NCBI GenBank assembly: GCA_951812395.1
Contig: CATOSD010000001.1
Location: 1,054,001 to 1,118,000, forward strand
Reading direction: 5' to 3'
DNA: 64,000 nt
From: an uncultured Dehalococcoidia bacterium
GTDB taxonomy: Bacteria > Chloroflexota > Dehalococcoidia > Lucifugimonadales > CATOSD01
Positions 42,682 through 53,376 of the stretch are shown piece by piece. How positions within the stretch are numbered: position 1 is the first letter of the stretch; the number at the start of each line of letters is the position of its first letter. Position numbers and translations under genes: made by a program. The notes under the pieces are model-generated. The model did not search any database and was not told where the DNA came from. It saw only the letters and a list, made by a program, of their open reading frames with translations.

Positions 42682-42720
42682 TCCCTTCCCCCTCGCAGGG
42701 GGAAGGTTAGGATGGGGGTG
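42682..42720 (+). repeat. Hairpin repeat R1 (copy 4)
   Basis: Full consensus copy; a degraded half copy precedes it at about 42633. It ends 5 nt before the target duplication of IS element 2. Confidence 0.9.
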
Positions 42721-42818
42721 ACGCCTAAGAAACTATCTCAGAATCCTGACCCACAAATACATTGGCTGGTTTCTGGTCTGATTCATATAGTTTCTCCAAA
42801 AGCGTCGGGAGGAGTCGT

Positions 42819-43181
42819 ATGGGGAATCAGGAGACGTTAGGAACCATCTGGGAAGTACCGGACGAGCTTTGGGAACGCATCGAGCCTATCATTCTGGAGC
42901 GAGACCCACCCAAGGCAAGGGGCCGCAAGCGCGCCAATCCTCGACAGATGCTCAACGGCATCATCTTCCGGATGCGCAGCGGGTGTCAATGGAACCGATT
43001 GCCGAGAGAGCTTGGGGACGACAGCACGATCCATCGCACCTTTCAGAGGTGGGTGGAACGGGGAGTCTTGCGCCGAATGTGGGGAGCGTTGGTGGAGGGG
43101 TGCGAAGAGTTGGGCGGCGTGGACTGGGAATGGCAGGCTGCGGACGGCGCCATGGGCAAGGCACGTTTTGGGGGGACCTGA
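42819..43181 (+). CDS. IS5-family transposase, first frame
   Basis: From ATG 42819 with GGGAGGAG upstream. EVPDELWERIEPII and RSGCQWNRLPREL mark the N-terminal domain; the first catalytic Asp is in QAADGAMGKA. The frame hits TGA right after a TTTT-GGGGGG run (43166-43175). A -1 slip there restores the frame (DLIGPNPTDRG). Confidence 0.85.
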   Translation: MGNQETLGTIWEVPDELWERIEPIILERDPPKARGRKRANPRQMLNGIIFRMRSGCQWNRLPRELGDDSTIHRTFQRWVERGVLRRMWGALVEGCEELGGVDWEWQAADGAMGKARFGGT

Positions 43182-43654
43182 TTGGGCCCAACCCGACGGA
43201 CCGTGGCAAGGCTGGTAGCAAGCGGAGTCTCCTTGTGGATGGAGAGGGCGGCCCTTTGAGCATTGCGGTTGCGGGAGCAAACGTCCATGACGCCAAGTTG
43301 TTGGAGGCGACCCTTTCCGCCATTGTGGTCAAGCGGCCGCAGCCCAGGGAGGAGGAACCCCAACACCTGTGTCTGGACAAAGGGTATGACAATCCTTCGG
43401 GGCGTCGGGCTGCCGCCGGACACGGCTATCGGGAGCACATCCGACGCATCGGAGAGGAGAAGCTGGACAGCTCTGGACAGAAGCGGTATCCGGCGCGTCG
43501 GTGGGTTGTGGAACGGACGCTGGCATGGCTCTCAAAGTGTCGTGCGGTTCTGGTTCGCTACGATAAGAAGGCGTCGAACTACCTAGGAGTACTGCAACTC
43601 GCTTGCACGCTTCTGTGGTTCCGTCGTCAGTGGCGTCTGACTGTTTTGAGATAG
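43174..43654 (+). CDS. IS5-family transposase, second frame
   Basis: Continues the DDE domain: RGKAGSKRSLLVDGEGGPL, LCLDKGYD with the second Asp, and RRWVVERTLAWLSKCR with the Glu, to a stop just inside the right inverted repeat. It is probably made only as a frameshift fusion; no own start is evident near 43174. Confidence 0.83.
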
Positions 43655-43657
43655 TTT

Positions 43658-44383
43658 CTAAGCTGAAAGCGCCTCCCGCTGGGCGGCCAACAGCCGCGCG
43701 ATACCACTCCACCCAAGTTCGAGCATGGTGTCGAGCGTGTCGCGGGAGAACGGCGTGCCCTCGGCCGTTCCCTGGACCTCCACGAAGTCTCCGGCGTCCG
43801 TCATCACGATGTTTACGTCCACCTCGGCACGGTGGTCCTCCTCGTAGCACAGGTCCAGCATCACATCGCCGTCCACAACGCCCACGCTCGTCGCCGCCAC
43901 TGCGGACCGCAGCGGTTGGCCGGAAAGCTGCCCACGCGCGTCCATGCCTTCCAGCGCCTGGCGCAGCGCGACGTAGGCGCCGGTAATCGCGGCTGTGCGA
44001 GTTCCCCCGTCCGCCTGCAGCACGTCACAGTCCAGGGTGAGCGTGCGTTCACCCAGCGCCCGCAGGTCCACGACGGCCCGCAGCGACCGGCCGATCAGCC
44101 GCTGAATCTCGCGCGCCCGTCCTCCCGCGGACGCGCTCCGGGGCGTGCGCGTGTTTGTGGAGCGCGGCAGCATGGCGTATTCGGCCGTGAGCCAGCCCTG
44201 TCCGGCGCCGCGCAGGAAGCGGGGGACGCCGTCCTCGACGCTGACCGCACAGAGAACGCGGGTGTCACCCGTCTCGATCAGCGCTGACCCCTCGGCGTAG
44301 GCCAGGGCCCCCGGCTCGATTCGCACGGGCCGCAGGTCGGCTGGCGAGCGTCCGTCGATTCGCGTCATTGTGGCATCCGGCAT
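43658..44383 (-). CDS. rph: Ribonuclease PH
   Basis: A protein of 241 residues. [18 protein letters not shown] starts the domain; [16 protein letters not shown], the phosphate-site Arg region ([20 protein letters not shown]), and [20 protein letters not shown] are diagnostic. It trims the 3' ends of tRNAs with phosphate. The stop codon TAG uses TA from the target site and one base from IS element 2, so the C-terminus was kept intact. It is downstream of the CocE-type hydrolase gene with 10 nt between. Confidence 0.95.
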   Translation of the reverse strand: MPDATMTRIDGRSPADLRPVRIEPGALAYAEGSALIETGDTRVLCAVSVEDGVPRFLRGAGQGWLTAEYAMLPRSTNTRTPRSASAGGRAREIQRLIGRSLRAVVDLRALGERTLTLDCDVLQADGGTRTAAITGAYVALRQALEGMDARGQLSGQPLRSAVAATSVGVVDGDVMLDLCYEEDHRAEVDVNIVMTDAGDFVEVQGTAEGTPFSRDTLDTMLELGWSGIARLLAAQREALSA

Positions 44384-44393
44384 TCCACTCGCC

Positions 44394-46073
44394 CTAGCTC
44401 GCCGGGATCACGGGCAGCAGGATGTGGGACGGGTGGGCGCGCGAGTGCTCCACGCGCTGGCTCGCCCTTCGCATCTCGGAGTCCGTCGCCAGGTTCTTGC
44501 CGGTGTTGAGATTGCGGTCGAAGCGCGGGAAGTTGGACGACGACACCTCGACGCGGACGCGGTGTCCGGCGCGGAAGACGTTGCCGGTGACGGCCAGGTC
44601 TATCTCGTACTCGTACACACGACCCGGTTCGAGCAGCGACGGCTCGGTAAAGCTCTCGCGATAGCGCGCGCGTATGATCCCGTCGCACAGGTTCTTGGCG
44701 TACCCCGTGGGCGACACGTCCACAAGCTTAGCGGTCCAATCGGTGTCGGGACCGTCGGTGGCGGCGTGCAGCACGAACTTGATGGGGCCGGTCACTTCCA
44801 GGCCCTCCTCCAGCGGCGAACTGGTGTAGCAGAGCACGTCGGCCCGCATCTCGACGGGGCGCTGGTCATACGGCCCCCAGGGCACGATGTGGGGCGAGCA
44901 GCAGTTGTTGCCGCCCATGGTCTGCACCGGAAAGTCCGGGTCGTAAGTGAAGTGGTCCGCCTGCTCGTCGCCCGGCTCCTCGGTGGACAGGGTGCCGTCG
45001 CCGAGCAGCGTGTTCGCCTCGCCGGAGGAGTGCAGGTACCACTTCTGCCAGTCCGTTCTCGCGAGCGGCCACTCGTGTTCGTCGCGCCACTCGTTCACGC
45101 CCATGATGAACAGCTTCAGCGGCGGCTCGCTGTCTATACCGTTGTTGATGCCGCGCATCCAGTAGTCGAACCAGCGCATCTCCAGCGCATCCAGGTCGTA
45201 CAGCGAGTTCGCGCCGAAGTCCACGTCACCCGTCTTGGTCGACGTGCTCAGCGCGTGAGGCCACGGGCCCACGATGAGCCGCGACTGCCGGGCCTGGGGC
45301 GTGAGGCCGTGGCGCCGCAGTCCGTTGAAGTTGATGAAGGTGTTGTGGGAGTACAGGTCGTACCATCCGCCCATGATTAGGGCCGGTGCAGCCATCTGGT
45401 CGAACTTGTTCTCTACGTTAACCGTTTCCCAGTAGGGGCCGTACTCCGTATGTGTGGCCCAGTCCTTCCAGAACTGCAGTGACCTGCCCGCGAGTTGGTC
45501 CATGTCGACGAGGGGCAGAGAGCGGAAGGCCTCGGTCCAGTTGTGGTACTCGATGCTCTGGGCCGTGCGCCCGTTGGTGCGCATGCCCCAGGTGAGCGCG
45601 ACATTGAGCTGGAAGGCGCCGCCCGGGCGGATGAGTCCGGAGTACAGGTCGGCGCACATCACGCGGGGCGCGAGACATGTCAGGTACTCGTTGCGGTGGG
45701 GCGCGCTCTGCCACTGCACCCAGCCCAGGTACGATCCGCCCGCCATACCTATCTTGCCGTCGCTCCACGGCTGGCGGCCGATCCACTCCTGGGTGTCGAA
45801 GCCGTCCTCACCGTGGTTGAACAGCGCGTAGTGCACCCCGTCGGAGTCCCACCGCCCGCGTACGTCCTGGATGACGCAGGCGTAGCCGTGGTTGGCGAGC
45901 CGTATGCCCTTCTCGATCATCGGCGCCGTGTTGTTATCGTAGGGCGTACGCATCAGCACCGTCGGGAAAGGTCCGGCAGCCCTGGGCAGGTAGACGTCCG
46001 ACGACAGCTCAACGCCGTCGCGCATGGGCGTCCTCACGTTCAGGCGCATCTCCACTTCATGGTTGGGCTGCAT
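44394..46073 (-). CDS. CocE/NonD family hydrolase (X-Pro dipeptidyl-peptidase S15-like)
   Basis: A protein of 559 residues. The alpha/beta hydrolase core has [18 protein letters not shown], the nucleophile in [12 protein letters not shown], the acid in [11 protein letters not shown], and a His in VGPWPHALS; the C-terminal jelly-roll domain (from about 340, ending [19 protein letters not shown]) completes the S15/CocE architecture. It cleaves esters or X-Pro peptides. No signal peptide. An AGGAGG site precedes the ATG. Confidence 0.92.
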   Translation of the reverse strand: MQPNHEVEMRLNVRTPMRDGVELSSDVYLPRAAGPFPTVLMRTPYDNNTAPMIEKGIRLANHGYACVIQDVRGRWDSDGVHYALFNHGEDGFDTQEWIGRQPWSDGKIGMAGGSYLGWVQWQSAPHRNEYLTCLAPRVMCADLYSGLIRPGGAFQLNVALTWGMRTNGRTAQSIEYHNWTEAFRSLPLVDMDQLAGRSLQFWKDWATHTEYGPYWETVNVENKFDQMAAPALIMGGWYDLYSHNTFINFNGLRRHGLTPQARQSRLIVGPWPHALSTSTKTGDVDFGANSLYDLDALEMRWFDYWMRGINNGIDSEPPLKLFIMGVNEWRDEHEWPLARTDWQKWYLHSSGEANTLLGDGTLSTEEPGDEQADHFTYDPDFPVQTMGGNNCCSPHIVPWGPYDQRPVEMRADVLCYTSSPLEEGLEVTGPIKFVLHAATDGPDTDWTAKLVDVSPTGYAKNLCDGIIRARYRESFTEPSLLEPGRVYEYEIDLAVTGNVFRAGHRVRVEVSSSNFPRFDRNLNTGKNLATDSEMRRASQRVEHSRAHPSHILLPVIPAS

Positions 46074-46205
46074 CGTGTTACCTCCTCAAACAACACGGGA
46101 AGGTGATTGGCTCAGCACCGTCAACCTAACCCTCTCCCCGGTCTGTACACCCTCAAGGGAGAGGGGACTTTCGGGCTGCGTTCTCGGGCTTTTCGGGCGC
46201 CGGCG

Positions 46206-47129
46206 CTACGGTCGGGTCTCCCCGTTCGCCCAGGCCTTGATGAGATGGTGGGCGATTGCGATTGGGCTGGGCACCGCCAGCACGTCGCTCCTGCCTTCCA
46301 ACGCGAGCAGAACCTCGTCGCGGTCGAACCACTGCACGTCGGTCATCTCCTCGGGGTCCATGGCGATCTCGGTCGTCGCGGCCTCCGCGTGGCAGCCGAT
46401 CATCAGCGAGGACGGGAACGGCCAGGGCTGGGAGGAGTGGTAGCGCACGTTCTTCACCGCGATGCCCGCCTCCTCCATAATCTCGCGAGCCACGGCCTCC
46501 TCGATATTCTCGCCCTGGTCCATGAAGCCTGCCAGCGCCGAGTACATCTTCATCTGCTGGAGCCGGCCCCGCGACTGGCCGAGCAGGCACCTGTCGCCGT
46601 CGGTCACCAGTGTTATCACCACCGGGTCCGTGCGGGGGAAGTGCTCGGCCCGGCAGGACGGGCACCGCCGCACCTGCCCGCCGCGTCCGATGTTGGTGGG
46701 TTCGCCGCACACCGAGCAGTGGCCGTGCCGGTTGTGCCAGTCGAGCTGCGCCCTCGCCTGCGCGATCATGCCGGTCTGTGGATCGTGCCCCATTCGCTCG
46801 GCTGCCGAGCGGCAGTCCTCGAACCGGCGGCTGCCGTCCGCAGCCAGGCCACGGGCGCCCGTCGCGCCCGACACGTCCGCTACAAAGTGCGCCCTCCCGT
46901 CCAGCAGGCCCAGGAACACCGGCTCGGAGTTCGCGTCCAGTGCGGCGTACTCGTCGTGATCGAGCCAGGCTAACGCGGGAGGGTTCTCCGTGCTCACGAG
47001 CACGTTCAGGTTGTGCATGGGCAGAAAGCGGCTGTCCGCCTGTCGGGCGCGGTCGGCGAGCCAGTCCTCGTCCCGGCGTTCGGCCTCGCCGCGGTCCAAC
47101 GGGTTGCCCGCGAAAATGTGTGGAGTCAT
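46206..47129 (-). CDS. nudC: NAD+ diphosphatase NudC
   Basis: ATG 47129 follows GGAAAGG; about 307 residues. Zinc ribbon CSVCG ... CPSC near residues 140-160; Nudix box GFMDQGENIEEAVAREIMEE then AGI; and the NudC signature SQPWPFPSSLM. It hydrolyses NADH/NAD+ to NMN and AMP and can remove NAD caps from RNA. It lies between serS and the CocE gene on the same strand. Confidence 0.94.
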   Translation of the reverse strand: MTPHIFAGNPLDRGEAERRDEDWLADRARQADSRFLPMHNLNVLVSTENPPALAWLDHDEYAALDANSEPVFLGLLDGRAHFVADVSGATGARGLAADGSRRFEDCRSAAERMGHDPQTGMIAQARAQLDWHNRHGHCSVCGEPTNIGRGGQVRRCPSCRAEHFPRTDPVVITLVTDGDRCLLGQSRGRLQQMKMYSALAGFMDQGENIEEAVAREIMEEAGIAVKNVRYHSSQPWPFPSSLMIGCHAEAATTEIAMDPEEMTDVQWFDRDEVLLALEGRSDVLAVPSPIAIAHHLIKAWANGETRP

Positions 47130-47170
47130 ACGTGCCTTTCCACTAACCACTGATCACCGGCCGCCGACCA

Positions 47171-48436
47171 CTACTCCGCCTCAATGCGGTCGAATCCCGT
47201 GTACGGGCGCAGCACTTGCGGGATGGTTACGGAACCGTCCGGCTGCTGGTAGTTTTCGAGTATGGCTATGAGAGTGCGCGGGATGGCGAGACCGGAGCCG
47301 TTCAGCGTGTGCACGAAACGTGGCGCGGCGCCCGGCTGGGGCCGGTAGCGTATGGAAGCGCGGCGCGCCTGGAAGTCGGTGCAGTTGGAGCACGAACTGA
47401 CCTCCAGCCACTCATGGCAGCCGGCCGCCCACATCTCCAGGTCGTAGGTCTTCACGGCGGCGAACCCCAGGTCGCCCGTGCACAGCTCAACTATCCTGTA
47501 AGGCACCTCCAGCCGCGCACACACGGTCTCGGCGTCCGCCAGCATATTCTCCAGCGCGGCGTCGGATTCCTCCGGCTCCACGAACTTGAACATCTCCACC
47601 TTTTCGAACTGGTGCACCCGTTTTATGCCCCGCGTGTCCCTGCCCGCGGCGGCGCGCTCGCGCCTGAACGACGGTGAGTGGGCCACGTAGTCCAGCGGCA
47701 GCGCGTCGTGGGCGAGTATCTCGTCGCGGTGCAGGTTCGTTATGGGCACCTCGGCGGTTGGCACCAGCCACAGATCGTCCTCGGTGTCGTGGTACATCGT
47801 GTCGGCGAACTTGGGCAGGTGTCCGCTCCCCACCACCGACTCGGAGTTGACCAGGTAGGGCGGGTAAACCTCGTGGTATCCGTGCTCCGAGGTGTGCATG
47901 TCGAGCATCCAGCTTATGAGGGCCCGCTGGAGACGCGCACCCTTGCCCTGCAGCACGAAGAAGCGCGATCGCGCCAGCTTCACCCCCCGCTGGAAGTCGA
48001 TGATGCCCAGCCGCTCGCCGAGCTCCCAGTGCGGCGCCGGCTCGAAATCGAACTCCGGCAGCTCACCCACCGTGCGCACCGGAACGTTCTCCGACTCGTC
48101 CGCGCCCTGAGGCACGTCGTCCCGAGGGATGTTGGGCACCTGCGCCAGCAGCCCCTCCATGTCGCCGTCCGCGGCTCGCACCGCCTCGTCCAGCTCCCGG
48201 ATGCGCGCGCCGGTGTCGCGCATCTGCTGGATCAGCTCCGGCGGTCGCTCCTTCGCCTGGCCCAGCTCGCGGCTCACCCGGTTGCGAAGCGCGCGCAGGT
48301 TGTCGCGCTCGGCGATGGCCGCCCGGCGCTGCACGTCCAACTCCAGGATGCGCTCGACGGGAATCTCCTCGCCGCGCCTGTGTCCGGCTTCCAGCACAAG
48401 CTCCGGTTGCCTGCGTATCAGGTCGATGCTAATCAA
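47171..48436 (-). CDS. serS: Serine-tRNA ligase
   Basis: A protein of 421 residues. The N-terminal long coiled-coil arm (about 25-100, LRALRNRVSRELGQAKE) is for tRNA; the class II core has motif 2 (SPSFRRERAAAGRDTRGIKR), motif 3 (GSGLAIPRTLIAILENYQ), and a Ser-site TAEVPITNLHRDE. Full length. It charges tRNA-Ser. It is followed by nudC 41 nt downstream. Confidence 0.97.
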   Translation of the reverse strand: MISIDLIRRQPELVLEAGHRRGEEIPVERILELDVQRRAAIAERDNLRALRNRVSRELGQAKERPPELIQQMRDTGARIRELDEAVRAADGDMEGLLAQVPNIPRDDVPQGADESENVPVRTVGELPEFDFEPAPHWELGERLGIIDFQRGVKLARSRFFVLQGKGARLQRALISWMLDMHTSEHGYHEVYPPYLVNSESVVGSGHLPKFADTMYHDTEDDLWLVPTAEVPITNLHRDEILAHDALPLDYVAHSPSFRRERAAAGRDTRGIKRVHQFEKVEMFKFVEPEESDAALENMLADAETVCARLEVPYRIVELCTGDLGFAAVKTYDLEMWAAGCHEWLEVSSCSNCTDFQARRASIRYRPQPGAAPRFVHTLNGSGLAIPRTLIAILENYQQPDGSVTIPQVLRPYTGFDRIEAE

Positions 48437-48457
48437 CGACTACCTCTTGCAAAGTTA

Positions 48458-48496
48458 CCCCTTCCCTGTCGATGGGGGAAGGTTAGGATGGGGGTG
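48458..48496 (+). repeat. Hairpin repeat R1 (copy 5)
   Basis: Variant stem CCCTTCCCTGTCGATGGGGG, then AAGGTTAGGATGGGGGTG. It lies between trpB and serS, antisense to both. Confidence 0.85.
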
Positions 48497-48509
48497 AGTC
48501 TCGCAATCC

Positions 48510-49721
<1,212 letters not shown>

Positions 49722-49735
49722 GTTCTCCGCCCGGC

Positions 49736-50446
49736 TCAGATGGCCACTATGCGATTGACGTAGATTCCGGGTGTGTGTATCGAGTTCGCGTCCAGCGCGC
49801 CCGGCTCCACTATCTCATCCACTTCCATGACGGTGACGCGCGCCGCCGTGGCCATCACAGCGTTGAAGTTCCGCGAGGTGCCACGGTAAGTCACGTTGCC
49901 CAGCGTATCGGCCACGTTCGCCCTCAGCAGCGCGAAGTCGGCGACTAGGCCCATCTCCATCACGTACTCGCGCCCGTCAAACTCCCGCGTCTCCTTGCCC
50001 TCGGCCAGCAGCGTCCCGACGCTCGTCGGCGTGTAGAACGCCGGGATGCCCGCGCCGCCGGCTCGTATGCGCTCGGCGAGCGTGCCTTGCGGCACCACCT
50101 CCAGGTCAACCTTGCCCTCGCGGTAGGCGCGCTCGAACGACGTCGGCCTGGACGGCGACGGCGAGACCGGGTACGAGGCTATCACCTTGCCCACCTGCTC
50201 GTTGTCGATGAGTATCCCGATGTCGATAGGCCGCGTGCCCGGAATCGTGCCGAAGCCGATGACGCTGGCGAGTCCCGCTGTGTTGCTGACTATCGTCAGG
50301 TCTCGCGCGCCGTGGTCTCGCAGCGCGCGTATCAGGTTCTGCGGCGTGCCGCCCGGCCCGGCGAACCCGTCGATCATCAAGAACGCGCCGTCCGGAATGT
50401 CCGAAACGGCCTCGTCGAAGCTCTTGGCTACCTTGTCGAATGCCAT
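49736..50446 (-). CDS. CoA-transferase subunit A (3-oxoacid/glutaconate type), orphan
   Basis: A protein of 236 residues with the class I CoA-transferase alpha signature: [20 protein letters not shown] near residue 20, [20 protein letters not shown], and [18 protein letters not shown]. The beta subunit that carries the catalytic Glu is not found on either side (trpB downstream, cupin upstream). The ATG lacks a strong ribosome-binding site. Inactive alone, so a distant beta gene is needed. Confidence 0.88.
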   Translation of the reverse strand: MAFDKVAKSFDEAVSDIPDGAFLMIDGFAGPGGTPQNLIRALRDHGARDLTIVSNTAGLASVIGFGTIPGTRPIDIGILIDNEQVGKVIASYPVSPSPSRPTSFERAYREGKVDLEVVPQGTLAERIRAGGAGIPAFYTPTSVGTLLAEGKETREFDGREYVMEMGLVADFALLRANVADTLGNVTYRGTSRNFNAVMATAARVTVMEVDEIVEPGALDANSIHTPGIYVNRIVAI

Positions 50447-50487
50447 GCTGTCATCCGTCTGCTGTTCTGCCTGTCCTCGCCCTGCGC

Positions 50488-50814
50488 CTACGCCCGCGAG
50501 CGGCGCGGCGGCGCGAACACCACCAGCATCTCCAGGTCCTCCTCGATGGAGTGGAACCTGTGCACATCACCCGCGGCCACGAACACCACCGAGCCGGGAT
50601 GCACCGGGCAGTCTTCGCCGGACACGCTTATCTGCCCGCGCCCACGAACAATATAGTAGATTTCGTCCTCCGTGTGTGGCTGCTGCGGGTCGATCTCCCC
50701 CGCGCCGAGCCGGTACATGCCCAGGCTCAGCTCGGCGCTCTCGAAGAAGTCCAGGTAGCGCTCGCCAAGCTCCGCGCGTTGCGCGATAAGGTCGTTGACC
50801 TCCCAGGCATCCAT
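50488..50814 (-). CDS. Cupin-domain protein
   Basis: ATG 50814 follows AAGGAG; 108 residues. QQPHTEDEIYYIVRGRGQI and HPGSVVFVAAGDVHRFHSI form the two cupin motifs with three His and one Glu as metal ligands. A small single-domain barrel, function unknown. It is upstream of the CoA-transferase A gene with 41 nt between, so possibly one operon. Confidence 0.87.
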   Translation of the reverse strand: MDAWEVNDLIAQRAELGERYLDFFESAELSLGMYRLGAGEIDPQQPHTEDEIYYIVRGRGQISVSGEDCPVHPGSVVFVAAGDVHRFHSIEEDLEMLVVFAPPRRSRA

Positions 50815-50832
50815 CGTGTCGTGCTCCTTTAG

Positions 50833-50871
50833 TCCCTTCCCCCTCGCAGGGGGAAGGTTAGGATGGGGGTG
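50833..50871 (+). repeat. Hairpin repeat R1 (copy 6)
   Basis: Consensus copy directly upstream of the cupin gene, inside what would be its 5' leader. Confidence 0.9.
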
Positions 50872-50976
50872 ACGACTTGGGCGCAACCCCTGAACTTGCC
50901 AAAACCCACCCTATCAGGTCTCGCAGCGGTTAGAGCCTGCCCGTACTCTATGCGGACATGGCGGTGGCCGCACCCC

Positions 50977-52080
50977 TCAGCGGAACCGAAAAGTCCGCAT
51001 GGCCACCGCGGCGCTCAGCACTACCCACCCCGCCACAATCGCAAGCTGAGTGGGATAGTCCCAGAACGCGCCGGAATCGAGCGCGACGCTCCGGAACATC
51101 TCCAACAGCGGCGCCAGCGGCAGGTACTCTATCACGAACAGCAGCACAGTTGGCAGATTGTCGGTTGGAAAGAAGACGCCGGACAGGAACATCAACGGCA
51201 GCGAGACGGCGTTGCCAAGCCCGCTGGCGGCGGCGACGGTCTTGGAGAACGCCCCGACAATGAATCCCAGGTTCAGGAACACCAGGTTGCCCATCAGGAT
51301 CAGCACGCAAAGCTGCGGCGCCTGGCTCAACGGAATCGACACACCAAATATGGCCATGCCCACCGCCAGGATGATTGCGGCCTGCACGATGGACAGCAGC
51401 AGTGAAGCGAGCACTTGCGCCACCACGAAAACCCTCACCTTCAGCGGCGTGGACTGTATGCGTATCAGTATCCGCTTCTCGCGGTACACCGCGATGGTGG
51501 TTGCCAGCCCGATGACGGAGAAGCTCATCACCCCCCACACTGCCAGGCCCGGCAGCAGGAAGTCGATGTAGCTCGTTTCCCCGGACGATCCCGATTCACC
51601 CGACTCGCCCGCTCCCCGCACGTCCAGCGCGAGCCGCAACGGGGCCTGAGCCAGCTCCAGGTTCGCGCCGTCGACGAAGCTGGACACCGCGCCGACGACT
51701 ATGCCGCCGAAGGTGTTGCTCTCGTCGTACACGAGCGTCAGCCGGGCGGGCGGACTGTCGGCCACAGTCCGCGCCAGGTCCTCCGGGATGACGAGCAGAT
51801 GCCCCAGGTCGCCGTCCTCCACCTGCCGCCGCGCCTCCTCCTCGTCGTCCCTCATCTCCACCACCAGCCCGCCCAGCTCGGACAGGTTCCGCACCAGCCC
51901 ACGCGACATCTCGTCCCCCGCGTTGTCGATCACGGCAATCGTCTGCGGTGAGTCCACGTCCCGGAAGAATAGGCCGAACACCAGCACGAACATCAGCGGA
52001 AACGCCAGCGCCCAGAACAGCGCCTGGCGGTCCCGCACTATCATCTTCATGTTCGCAAGAGCGAGATGGTAAACGATCAC
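50977..52080 (-). CDS. ABC-2 type transporter permease
   Basis: A protein of 367 residues from GTG 52080. One N-terminal membrane helix (ALFWALAFPLMFVLVFGLFF), a large extracytoplasmic domain (about 45-170), then five helices with the ABC-2 signature (REKRILIRIQSTPLKVRVFV between helices). Paired with the ATPase gene at 52151, which is transcribed first. It may export lipids, drugs or a polymer; no specific substrate is visible. Confidence 0.9.
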   Translation of the reverse strand: MIVYHLALANMKMIVRDRQALFWALAFPLMFVLVFGLFFRDVDSPQTIAVIDNAGDEMSRGLVRNLSELGGLVVEMRDDEEEARRQVEDGDLGHLLVIPEDLARTVADSPPARLTLVYDESNTFGGIVVGAVSSFVDGANLELAQAPLRLALDVRGAGESGESGSSGETSYIDFLLPGLAVWGVMSFSVIGLATTIAVYREKRILIRIQSTPLKVRVFVVAQVLASLLLSIVQAAIILAVGMAIFGVSIPLSQAPQLCVLILMGNLVFLNLGFIVGAFSKTVAAASGLGNAVSLPLMFLSGVFFPTDNLPTVLLFVIEYLPLAPLLEMFRSVALDSGAFWDYPTQLAIVAGWVVLSAAVAMRTFRFR

Positions 52081-52106
52081 GACTGTTCTTCCGATTGCTC
52101 CTTTTA

Positions 52107-52145
52107 TCCCTTCCCCCTCGCAGGGGGAAGGTTAGGATGGGGGTG
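52107..52145 (+). repeat. Hairpin repeat R1 (copy 7)
   Basis: A consensus copy between the ABC ATPase and permease genes, so it would be transcribed within the operon. Confidence 0.9.
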
Positions 52146-52150
52146 TCGCG

Positions 52151-53134
52151 TTAGTCCCTCAGGCTACGCCCCGTTAGCGAGAGGAACACGTCCTCCAGGT
52201 TGGCCGGTACAACTTCCAGGTGGGTCAGCGTGGCCCCAGAGGCCGCCGCCCACGCCATCGCCGCCGGCACCGTGGCCGACGCATCCGACGAGCTGAGCCT
52301 GTACGCGCCGTCGTCGTCCACCCGCACGTCCGCCACGCCCGCCAGCCCGCTCAGCTCGTCCACGCTGTGTGCCTCGCCCGCGGCCAGCCTCACCTCGTAC
52401 GGCACGTCCAGCGACGCCACCAGGTTCGCGGGCGTGTCCAGCGCCACTATCTTGCCGCCGTCCATTATCGCGACCCTGTCGCAGAGCTGCTCCGCCTCCT
52501 CCATATAGTGCGTCGTCAGCACGATGGTGCGACCGTCGCTGTTCATAGCCCGCACGAAGTCCCACAGGCCGCGCCGCGCCTGCGGGTCCAGCCCCGTCGT
52601 CGGCTCGTCCAGAAACACCACCTCCGGGTCGTTCACCAGCGTCGCCGCGATGGCGAACCGCTGTTGCTGGCCCCCGGACAGCTTGGCCACGGTCGCGCCG
52701 GCCCTGTCCTCCAGCCCCACCGTCTCCAACAGCCTCGCGTATGGCACGCTTCTCCGGTAGAACCGGCCGAACAGTTCGAGTATCTCCCGAAGGGAGAGGT
52801 GGTCGAAGTAGGCGGAGGCCTGTAGCTGAACGCCGATGCGCTCGCGGATGCGGGCGGAGTCCCGGCGTGTCTCCATGCCCAGCACCATAGTACGGCCGGA
52901 CGTCGGCTCTGTCAGGCCCTCGATGCACTCCAGCGTGGTGGTCTTGCCCGCGCCGTTGGGGCCGAGAATGCCAAACACCTCGCCCTCCGCCACGCCAAAG
53001 GATATGCCGTCGACGGCAGTGAGGCTGCCGTACCGCTTGGTCAGATTCTCCACGCCGATAACGGTATCCCGTTCGCCGCCGGACGCGGGTACGGGCCGTG
53101 ATGTAGATGAATCGGGGTGTGGGTGTGAGATCAT
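52151..53134 (-). CDS. ABC transporter ATP-binding protein (DrrA-like)
   Basis: I start at ATG 53134, 327 residues. GPNGAGKTTTLECIEGL is Walker A, LSGGQQQRFAIAATL the signature, VVFLDEPTTGLDP Walker B, and LTTHYMEEAEQLCDRVAIMD the His-switch region. The C-terminal extension (about 230-327) is as in DrrA/CcmA-type exporters. It powers the permease downstream. Confidence 0.92.
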   Translation of the reverse strand: MISHPHPDSSTSRPVPASGGERDTVIGVENLTKRYGSLTAVDGISFGVAEGEVFGILGPNGAGKTTTLECIEGLTEPTSGRTMVLGMETRRDSARIRERIGVQLQASAYFDHLSLREILELFGRFYRRSVPYARLLETVGLEDRAGATVAKLSGGQQQRFAIAATLVNDPEVVFLDEPTTGLDPQARRGLWDFVRAMNSDGRTIVLTTHYMEEAEQLCDRVAIMDGGKIVALDTPANLVASLDVPYEVRLAAGEAHSVDELSGLAGVADVRVDDDGAYRLSSSDASATVPAAMAWAAASGATLTHLEVVPANLEDVFLSLTGRSLRD

Positions 53135-53306
53135 CGTCCACCGGGGCTGCAATTGTGGTAGTTCGCCTGGCACAGTCGCGCCGGGCCCGCAAATCCGGGC
53201 CAATCCATGGTATCAGAAAACCGCGGCGAATCGCCTCGCGTGTGCGACGCTCCGCCGCGCCCGTGCCGTACTCTTCCCCACTGTTCCGCGCGCTTACAGT
53301 TCATGC

Positions 53307-53342
53307 CATTCCGAGCGAAGCGTAGCGCAGCCGAGGAATCTA
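53307..53342 (+). repeat. Intergenic repeat R2 (copy 3)
   Basis: CATTCCGAGCGAAGCGTAGC then GCAGCCGAGGAATCT, between the helicase and ABC genes. Nothing else is seen in the 53135-53376 gap. Confidence 0.7.
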
Positions 53343-53376
53343 GAGACCCTCTCCCCCAGTGCACATCCCGATTCCG

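Larger units (their letters stand above)
42729..43658 (+). mobile_element. IS5-like insertion sequence (element 2)
   Basis: A 930-bp element with inverted ends GAAACTATCTCA and TGAGATAGTTTC, flanked by TAA on both sides (42726-42728 and 43659-43661), a 3-bp target duplication as seen in IS5 families. Two transposase frames inside. Its right edge sits on the rph stop codon. Confidence 0.88.
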
